Positions 1 through 4,844 of a stretch of DNA of 6,281 nt are shown here, piece after piece; within the stretch, counting starts at the first letter, position 1; each line of letters begins with the position of its first letter. The stretch is from Methylobacterium sp. (lineage in GTDB: Bacteria > Pseudomonadota > Alphaproteobacteria > Rhizobiales > Beijerinckiaceae). Below the pieces are notes generated by a model that was not told the DNA's origin, did no database searches, and was given only the letters and a program-made list of their open reading frames with translations. The stretch spans positions 1-6,281 of the forward strand of contig JAJKJG010000336.1 in the NCBI GenBank assembly GCA_021154065.1, read 5' to 3'. A program made the position numbers and the translations under genes.

Positions 1-151
1 CCATGCGGGCGATCAGGTTTTTGAGCATGGCGCGGCTCGGCGGCGTCTTGAGGTACTCGATCACGTGCGGCTCGATGCCGGCGTTGCGGATCAGGCCCAG
101 CGTGTTGCGCGACGTGCCGCAGGCGGGGTTGTGATAGATGACGACGTCCAT
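1..151 (-). CDS. arsC: ArsC-type arsenate reductase (glutaredoxin-dependent), N-terminal part only
   Basis: Only the first 50 codons are in the window; the gene runs off the left edge. The protein begins MDVVIYHNPACGTSRNTLGL, which carries the hallmark active-site segment of the glutaredoxin-coupled ArsC family (the R773 plasmid type): HNPACGTSRNT with the catalytic cysteine at residue 11 and the following conserved Arg15. Residues 36 to 41 (TPPSRA) match the conserved substrate-loop area of this family. Known family role: cytoplasmic reduction of arsenate to arsenite using glutathione and glutaredoxin; close relatives such as Spx and YffB-like proteins share the fold but lack this HNPACGTSRNT pattern. 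The start is ATG at 151, preceded by GAGGG four bases upstream. It lies 46 bases downstream of the second permease gene on the same strand, with no hairpin terminator between, so read-through from the transporter operon is plausible. No other arsenic genes are visible here. Confidence 0.9.
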   Translation of the reverse strand, partial: MDVVIYHNPACGTSRNTLGLIRNAGIEPHVIEYLKTPPSRAMLKNLIARM

Positions 152-197
152 TCGGCCCTCGGGAAGAGTCGGTTGATCCCCGTAACAACGCTCAGGG

Positions 198-1364
198 TCA
201 GTGATACGGGTCCGCCGCATCGCGCAGGCCGTCGCCCATGAAGTTGAAGGCGAGGACGACGAGGATCACGGGCGTGATCGGGAACAAGAGCCACGGGTGA
301 AGCTGCACGGCGGCGAGGTTTTGCGCTTCGTTGAGGAGAACGCCCCAGCTCGTGATCGGCGGGCGCAATCCGAGCCCGAGGAAGGACAGGGCGGTTTCGC
401 CGAGGATCATCGAGGGCACCGAGAGCGTCGCCGAGGCGATCAGGTGGCTCATGAAGTTGGGAATGAGGTGGCGCACGATGATGCGCCGCTTCGAGGCCCC
501 CATCAGCTCCGCCGCCCGCACGAAATCCTCCTCGCGCAGCGCCAGGAGCTTCGAGCGCACCGCGCGGGCGAGCCCCGGCCAATCGAGCAGGCCGAGGATG
601 ACGGTGATGCCGAAGAAGACCAGCAGCGGGCTCCAGTTCGGCGGCAGCGCCGCCGAGAGCGCGAGCCAGAGCGGCAATTCGGGCAGCGAGCGCAGGATTT
701 CGATCAGCCGCTGGACGGCGTAATCGACCCAGCCGCCGATGTAGCCGGCGAGACCGCCGAAAAACAGGCCGAGCGCGAACGACACGGCGATGCCGACGAG
801 GCCGACGGTGAGCGAGATGCGCGCCCCGTAGGTGATGCGGGAAAAGAAGTCGCGCCCCAGCCGGTCCGTGCCGAGCAGGAACATCGTGCCGTCCTTCGGG
901 GGACAGGCGAGATGAACGTCCGCCTTCCACACGCCCCAGAACGCATACTCCTCGCCGCGACACAGGAAGCGGATCGGCTGCGGCGTCGAGCGGTCGACCA
1001 CATAGTCGCGCCGGAACGTGTCCAGGTTGAACGTGAACTTGTACGGGTAGACGAAGGGTCCGACGAAGCGGCCCTCATGGAGGAAATGGATGCGCTGCGG
1101 CGGCGCGTAAAGAAAGTCGCCGTGGCGCACCACCTGATTGTAGGGCGCGATCACCTCGACGAACGGCACGATCGCATAATGGACGAGAAGGATGATGGCC
1201 GCCGCCAGGGCCACCTTGTGGCGTTTGAACTTCCACCACATCAGGCGCCAGGACGAGGCGCGGTAGAACTGCTCCGAGTCCACTCCGACCGGCTCGCTCC
1301 GGCCCGGCTCGAAGGAAGCCGTATCGACGTAATGGCGCGGGCGCGGAGCGGCTTCGACGTTCAT
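198..1364 (-). CDS. DppC/OppC-type ABC importer permease with an enlarged first periplasmic loop
   Basis: This 388-residue inner-membrane protein is the second transmembrane subunit of the importer. A cytoplasmic N-terminus (about 50 residues) leads into a first membrane helix at about 51 to 74. A long periplasmic loop follows (about 75 to 160), with two cysteines, C135 and C154. Then comes the canonical family stretch LGTDRLGRDFFSRITYGAR (164 to 182) and the permease core. The EAA loop that docks on the ATPase is clear at 283 to 303 (RAAELMGASKRR, then HLIPN), and the protein ends in the usual GDGLRDAADPY. It is longer than ordinary DppC (about 300 residues) mainly because of the loop, as in YejE-like proteins. 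The ATG at 1364 is chosen because translation from it covers the whole OppC N-terminal region; the sequence before it (GGGGCGG at 1371 to 1377 on the minus strand) is a weak ribosome binding site and lies within a repeat element. The gene is separated by 175 bases from the upstream permease. Confidence 0.93.
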   Translation of the reverse strand: MNVEAAPRPRHYVDTASFEPGRSEPVGVDSEQFYRASSWRLMWWKFKRHKVALAAAIILLVHYAIVPFVEVIAPYNQVVRHGDFLYAPPQRIHFLHEGRFVGPFVYPYKFTFNLDTFRRDYVVDRSTPQPIRFLCRGEEYAFWGVWKADVHLACPPKDGTMFLLGTDRLGRDFFSRITYGARISLTVGLVGIAVSFALGLFFGGLAGYIGGWVDYAVQRLIEILRSLPELPLWLALSAALPPNWSPLLVFFGITVILGLLDWPGLARAVRSKLLALREEDFVRAAELMGASKRRIIVRHLIPNFMSHLIASATLSVPSMILGETALSFLGLGLRPPITSWGVLLNEAQNLAAVQLHPWLLFPITPVILVVLAFNFMGDGLRDAADPYH

Positions 1365-1540
1365 GGCGACCGCCCCGCCGTCATTCCGGGGCGGCCTGAA
1401 AGGCTGCCGAGCCCGGAACCCATGAACTCCACTTCACTTATCCAAGCGGCGCGGTTCCACTTGGCCCTAGGAACGAGGTGTTCGTGGATTCCGGGCTCCT
1501 CGCTGGGCCCGGCCCCGGAATGACGGTGAGGCGCTCCCAT
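1361..1540 (-). other. 59-codon open frame spanning the repeat element between the two permease genes
   Basis: An ATG at 1540 shares its A with the TGA stop of the upstream permease (TGATG). The frame stays open for 59 codons through the palindromic element and stops at a TGA that overlaps the ATG of the downstream permease (ATGA at 1364 to 1361). The predicted peptide starts MGAPHRHSGAG and ends GMTAGRSP; it has no recognisable domain and is essentially translated repeat. It is probably not a selected protein. Its coordinates matter because ribosomes ending the first permease could reinitiate here and be handed on to the second. It is not in frame with either permease. Confidence 0.3.
1371..1533. 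repeat. GC-rich palindromic intergenic element between the permease genes
   Basis: The gap between the two permeases is filled by an imperfect nested palindrome. The outer arms are ccgtcattccggggc at 1378-1392 and its exact reverse complement at 1512-1526; extended to 1371-1392 and 1512-1533 they match at 20 of 22 positions. Inner arms gagcccggaacccatgaa (1409-1426) and 1481-1498 pair at 16 of 18. Near the centre, ccaag (1442-1446) pairs with cttgg (1460-1464). An 8-base direct repeat, accgcccc, flanks it at 1369-1376 and 1542-1549; this may be a target duplication, though it is GC-rich and could be chance. The arm sequence resembles dispersed repeats I recall from Rhizobiales genomes (unverified). 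No transposase is encoded, so it would be a non-autonomous, REP- or MITE-like element. In the transcript it would fold into a long hairpin just ahead of the second permease start. Confidence 0.85.
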
Positions 1541-2559
1541 CACCGCCCCCCCAGCCGGATGCGCGGGTCGAGCCACGCCAGCAGCAGGTCCGAGATCAGC
1601 ATGCCGATCACGGTCAGCAAGGCCACGAACATCAGGATGAAGCCGGCGAGGTACTGGTCCTGGCTTTTCAGCGCCCCGAGCAGGAGCGGGCCGACGGTCG
1701 GCAGGCTCAGCACGAGCGACACCAGCACCGAGCCGGAGATCACATGCGGCAGGAGGTTGCCGATATCGGCGATGAAGGGGTTCAGCGACATCCGGAACGG
1801 ATACTTCAACAGCGCCTTCGTGGGCGGCAGGCCCTTGGCCTTCGCGGTGACGTAGTACTGCTTGCCGAGTTCGTCGAGCAGGTTGGCGCGCATGCGCCGG
1901 ATCATCGCCGCCGTGCCGCCGAGCCCGATGACCAGGGTCGGGACGACCAGGTGGGACAGGAGGGACCGAACCTTGTCCCACGTCCACGGCTGGCCGGCGT
2001 ATTGCGGATCGTAGAGGCCGCCGATCGACACTCCGAACCAGCGGTTCGCGTAATAGAGGAGGATCAGCGCGAGAAGAAAGCTCGGGGTGGCGAGGCCGAT
2101 GTAGCCGATGAAGGTCGCGACGTAGTCGCCGATCGAATACTGGCGGGTCGCGGAGTAGATGGCGATCGGGATCGAGACGACATGGACGAAGATCACGACC
2201 GCGACGTTGACGAGGAGCGTCAGCCACAGCGCGTCGCCGACCACGTCCGCCACCGGGCGGTCGAACTCGAACGACCAGCCCCAGTTGCCCTGGAGAAGGC
2301 CCGAGAACACGTCGTCCGGGTTGGGCCAGACCCCGAGCCAGGCGAGGTATTGCTCCCACACCGGCCGGTCGAGGCCGTACTGCTTCATCAGGAACTCGGC
2401 TTTCGCCACCGACGCGGCCTCGCCTTGGGCCCTCAGCTCCAGGATCTGGTTGGTCAGGAAGTCGCCCGGCGGCAGCTTGATGATGAAGAAGACGAGCGCC
2501 GAGATGATGAGCAGCGTCACGGCCATCGTCAGCAGGCGGCGCAGCAGGTACGCGATCAT
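1540..2559 (-). CDS. DppB/OppB-type ABC importer permease
   Basis: This 339-residue inner-membrane subunit opens with MIAYLLRRLL and a first membrane helix (about 9 to 27, ending FFIIKLPPGDF), the standard start of DppB/OppB proteins. A periplasmic segment of about 75 residues follows, containing YGLDRPVWEQYLAWL (61 to 75) and GNWGWSFEFDRPV (91 to 103), both typical of the family. The core helices come next, then the ATPase-docking EAA loop at about 235 to 261 (YYVTAKAKGLPPTKALLKYP), where the second glycine-centred turn is intact. The C-terminus is DPRIRLGGR, again the usual ending. The start ATG overlaps the stop of the binding-protein gene as ATGA (2559 to 2556), with GGAG five bases upstream, so translation is coupled to that gene. 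The stop is part of a TGATG. With the downstream permease it would form the heterodimeric channel for the ligand delivered by the binding protein. Confidence 0.95.
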   Translation of the reverse strand: MIAYLLRRLLTMAVTLLIISALVFFIIKLPPGDFLTNQILELRAQGEAASVAKAEFLMKQYGLDRPVWEQYLAWLGVWPNPDDVFSGLLQGNWGWSFEFDRPVADVVGDALWLTLLVNVAVVIFVHVVSIPIAIYSATRQYSIGDYVATFIGYIGLATPSFLLALILLYYANRWFGVSIGGLYDPQYAGQPWTWDKVRSLLSHLVVPTLVIGLGGTAAMIRRMRANLLDELGKQYYVTAKAKGLPPTKALLKYPFRMSLNPFIADIGNLLPHVISGSVLVSLVLSLPTVGPLLLGALKSQDQYLAGFILMFVALLTVIGMLISDLLLAWLDPRIRLGGR

Positions 2560-4844
2560 CGCGGCTCCAACCTATCTGGCGCGCGCTCGGCCGACTCCTC
2601 GCTGACGCCCGGAAGGAGGTCCGGCATCACGGTGCCGGGGGATGCGAATCCGCTTCCCGGAGCGGGCAGGTCCCTCGCCTCCAGGGCCACCGGGCGGTCC
2701 CAGTAAAACTCGTCGATCCGGTAGATCCCGAGGAGCGAGGTCGGCTCCCAGCTGTAGATCGCCCGGTCCGGCACGTTGATGAGGCCCGACCGCGCGATGA
2801 TCGGCTGCAAGGCGCCCGCGACGGTTCCGATGCTCCACTGGTTCTCGGCGTGGTTCATCAGCATCTCGCGCCAGACGTGCGCCTGGGCCTCGTCGTCGCT
2901 GGTTCCCATCCAGGTTTCGTAAAGGGCGATCAGGCGCTGCGCCTCCGGCAGCGCGGGCGCTTCGCCCATCCGTCCCCCCGTCTCGACGTACTGGCCCCAC
3001 TTCGACCAGGCGTAATTGTCCTGCCGCAGGGGCGCGAGTTCGGTCGGCGGCATTTCGAGCGTCGGGACGGCGTTGTCCATGCCTTGCGCCGCCACCATGA
3101 CGGTGAGGCCCGCGTAGGCGCGCTTGCGCAGGATCGTGCGCTCCTGCGGCTTGATGAACAGCTTGACCCCGATCTCGCGCCAGAACTCGGCGATGAGCGT
3201 CAGCCCGTCGAGGATCAGGTTCGTTTCCCCGTCGGTCTCGACGATGATCTCCAACTCGCGCCCGTCGGGCAGGAGCCGGATGCCGGCGCCGTTGCGCTTC
3301 GTCAGGCCGACCGCGTCGAGGAGGCGGGCGGCCTCCTTCGGGTCGTAGGCCGCGTACCGGGCGCGCATCTCCGGTTCGAACAGCGGGCTCTCGGCCATGA
3401 TGGTGTTGTTGCCCTCGACGCCGAGGCCGAACAGGAGGGCGTTGTTGAGCGTCCGGCGGTCAATGCCGAGCGAGAGCGCGCGGCGGAACCGGACGTCGCG
3501 GTTGAGCGCGCGCCACACCGGATCGACGACGGTGAGGTTCGGGTAGAGCGCGATCTCGGACCCGCGCGCGTTCGGCCACAGCAGCACCCTGTAATCCTTG
3601 GCCTTCGCGCCCTCTTTCAGGATCGGGATGTCGCCCATGGTGAGGCCGCGGAACAGAAGATCGGCTTCGCCGGCGTTGGCCTTGGCGGCCATCAGCCCGC
3701 CCGAGGCCACGTCCAGGATGATCTGGTCCACGTAAGGCAACTGCTGCCCGGCCGGGTCGATCCGGTGATAGTAGGGGTTGCGCTCGAAGACGAAGCGCGC
3801 GGCAGGGCTGAGGGTCGTCACCCGCCATCCCTGCAACGTCGGAAGCTCCGGGTTCGAGTTCTCGAACATGTCGTCGACGCGGTTGTGGAGCGCGGCCCAG
3901 GACTTGAGCTTCTGCCGCTTCGCCGCCTCCTCGATCGCGGCCTTGTCGGCGTATTTGCCATGGAACTGCTTCAGATAGTGGGCCGGCCGGTAGATGAAGG
4001 GGTCGCGCGGCTGCGCCAGCGCCGGCAGGAAGCGCGGGTTGGGCTTGTCCCAGGCGTAGCGGACGGTTTGCGCGTCCAGAACCTGGAACTGCGGCGGGGC
4101 GCCGTCCACCAGCATGAAGTCCGGCGGCCCGGTCGGCATCAGGTCCTTGTTGTTGGCGATGTCCTGCCAATAATAGCGGAAGTCCTCCGCCGTGAGCGGC
4201 CGCCCGTCGGACCAGCGGTGGCCCGCACGCAGATGGAAGGTGAAGACCCGGTCGTCCTCGTTGTCGACGCGCTCCAGGATGTCGGGCTTCAGCTCCAGCT
4301 TTTCGGTGTAGCCCACGAGCCGCGCGTAGGCGCTGGCCGAGAGGTAGCGGATGTCGCGCGCGCGCCCGACGAGGCTGACGATGGCGCCGCCCGGCTTGCC
4401 GACGCTGCGGCCGCGGGCGGCGAGATCGGCGACGATCGGCGTTCGGGGCAGGCGCTCCGCGACCGGCGGCAGTTCGCCGGTCGCGACCTTGTCGGCGAAG
4501 AACGGCGTTTCGACGGGGGCGGGCTGCGCCCACGCGGGCGCCACGCCGAGGCAGAGCAGCGCCAGAGCCGCGAGGGCGCATCGCCCTCGCTTTTGCGGGG
4601 AGGGCGAGACCCCCGGACTGTGATCCGGGGGCCGGGTGGGGGGCGTCGGCGTAGAGCGCTTGGGCGGACGGACGTGTTCGGCCGGTGTCCGCGTCCCAAC
4701 ACGGCGGTTCGGGCCGCGCTCCGGCTTTGCGACCCCCACCCTAGGCCTGCTGCGCAAGCAGCCAAGACCTCCGCTTCGCTCCGGCCACCCTCCCCGCAAG
4801 GGGGGGGGGAGAAGGGCGGCGCGCGTCAAAAGGGTGCGAGCCAT
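2556..4844 (-). CDS. family-5 extracellular solute-binding protein of the importer, signal peptide interrupted by a repeat
   Basis: The frame from ATG 4844 encodes 762 residues. From about residue 107 it is a large SBP_bac_5 (DppA/OppA/YejA-like) periplasmic binding protein: FTFHLRAGHRWSDGRPLTAE (201 to 220) is the classic family signature, followed by FERNPYYHRID (353 to 363) and DVRFRRALSLGIDRRTLN (450 to 467). The mature part, about 656 residues, is longer than DppA (about 500) and nearer YejA size. The start is supported by TGATG overlap with the ATPase gene and by GGAGG seven bases upstream. The N-terminus is odd: [10 protein letters not shown] is followed by about 80 codons of Pro/Arg/Gly-rich repeat sequence before the hydrophobic core (LAALALLCLGV, 91 to 101) and the cleavage site AWA|Q (104 to 107). 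The core reading frame is intact throughout. Whether the protein is still exported is open. The C-terminal 40 residues (from about 722) also look like an extra tail. It would capture a peptide-like or similar ligand; specificity is unknown. Confidence 0.93.
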   Translation of the reverse strand: MARTLLTRAALLPPPLRGGWPERSGGLGCLRSRPRVGVAKPERGPNRRVGTRTPAEHVRPPKRSTPTPPTRPPDHSPGVSPSPQKRGRCALAALALLCLGVAPAWAQPAPVETPFFADKVATGELPPVAERLPRTPIVADLAARGRSVGKPGGAIVSLVGRARDIRYLSASAYARLVGYTEKLELKPDILERVDNEDDRVFTFHLRAGHRWSDGRPLTAEDFRYYWQDIANNKDLMPTGPPDFMLVDGAPPQFQVLDAQTVRYAWDKPNPRFLPALAQPRDPFIYRPAHYLKQFHGKYADKAAIEEAAKRQKLKSWAALHNRVDDMFENSNPELPTLQGWRVTTLSPAARFVFERNPYYHRIDPAGQQLPYVDQIILDVASGGLMAAKANAGEADLLFRGLTMGDIPILKEGAKAKDYRVLLWPNARGSEIALYPNLTVVDPVWRALNRDVRFRRALSLGIDRRTLNNALLFGLGVEGNNTIMAESPLFEPEMRARYAAYDPKEAARLLDAVGLTKRNGAGIRLLPDGRELEIIVETDGETNLILDGLTLIAEFWREIGVKLFIKPQERTILRKRAYAGLTVMVAAQGMDNAVPTLEMPPTELAPLRQDNYAWSKWGQYVETGGRMGEAPALPEAQRLIALYETWMGTSDDEAQAHVWREMLMNHAENQWSIGTVAGALQPIIARSGLINVPDRAIYSWEPTSLLGIYRIDEFYWDRPVALEARDLPAPGSGFASPGTVMPDLLPGVSEESAERAPDRLEPR
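4579..4812. repeat. palindromic element inserted in frame in the signal-peptide region of the binding protein
   Basis: The stretch is a nested imperfect palindrome. Outer arms ttgcggggaggg (4593-4604) and ccctccccgcaa (4788-4799) pair perfectly; gggtggggg (4634-4642) pairs with 4733-4741; cgtgtt (4673-4678) pairs with aacacg (4698-4703). All three share nearly the same centre (about 4688 to 4696). Local hairpins lie at 4570-4590 (9-base stem, 3-base loop), 4610-4631 (8-base stem, 6-base loop) and 4747-4761. The direct repeat agggcg occurs at 4573-4578 and 4813-4818, exactly 240 bases apart, consistent with a target duplication; a shorter alternative (gcgc at 4576-4579 and 4819-4822, 243 apart) gives nearly the same result. 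Both distances are multiples of three. The element keeps the host frame open on the minus strand. It encodes no transposase and is probably a mobile, non-autonomous repeat. Its arms differ from those of the element at 1371-1533, so the two belong to different families. Confidence 0.85.
4800..4809. repeat. run of ten G (ten C in the coding strand) within codons 12 to 15 of the binding protein
   Basis: A pure 10-base homopolymer lies at one end of the inserted palindrome, 35 bases after the start codon of the binding-protein gene. It encodes the end of Leu12 and Pro13 to Pro15. Length changes here would shift the frame before the signal peptide and mature protein. It is also a typical site of sequencing error, so its exact length needs confirmation; the observed length keeps the frame open. 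Confidence 0.9.

Noticed and set aside
1371..1533. Bidirectional terminator instead of a mobile repeat
   Set aside because: The structure is far longer than a terminator, lacks T-runs, and is flanked by a direct repeat; a further permease gene of the same transporter follows.
3460..4581. ATG at 4581 just after the repeat as an alternative start for the binding protein
   Set aside because: It is out of frame with the binding protein; its product is an Arg-rich shadow frame.
4610..4631. Strong hairpin (8-base stem) as an intrinsic terminator
   Set aside because: No T-run follows on either strand, and it lies within the open coding frame as part of the repeat. Some attenuation cannot be excluded.
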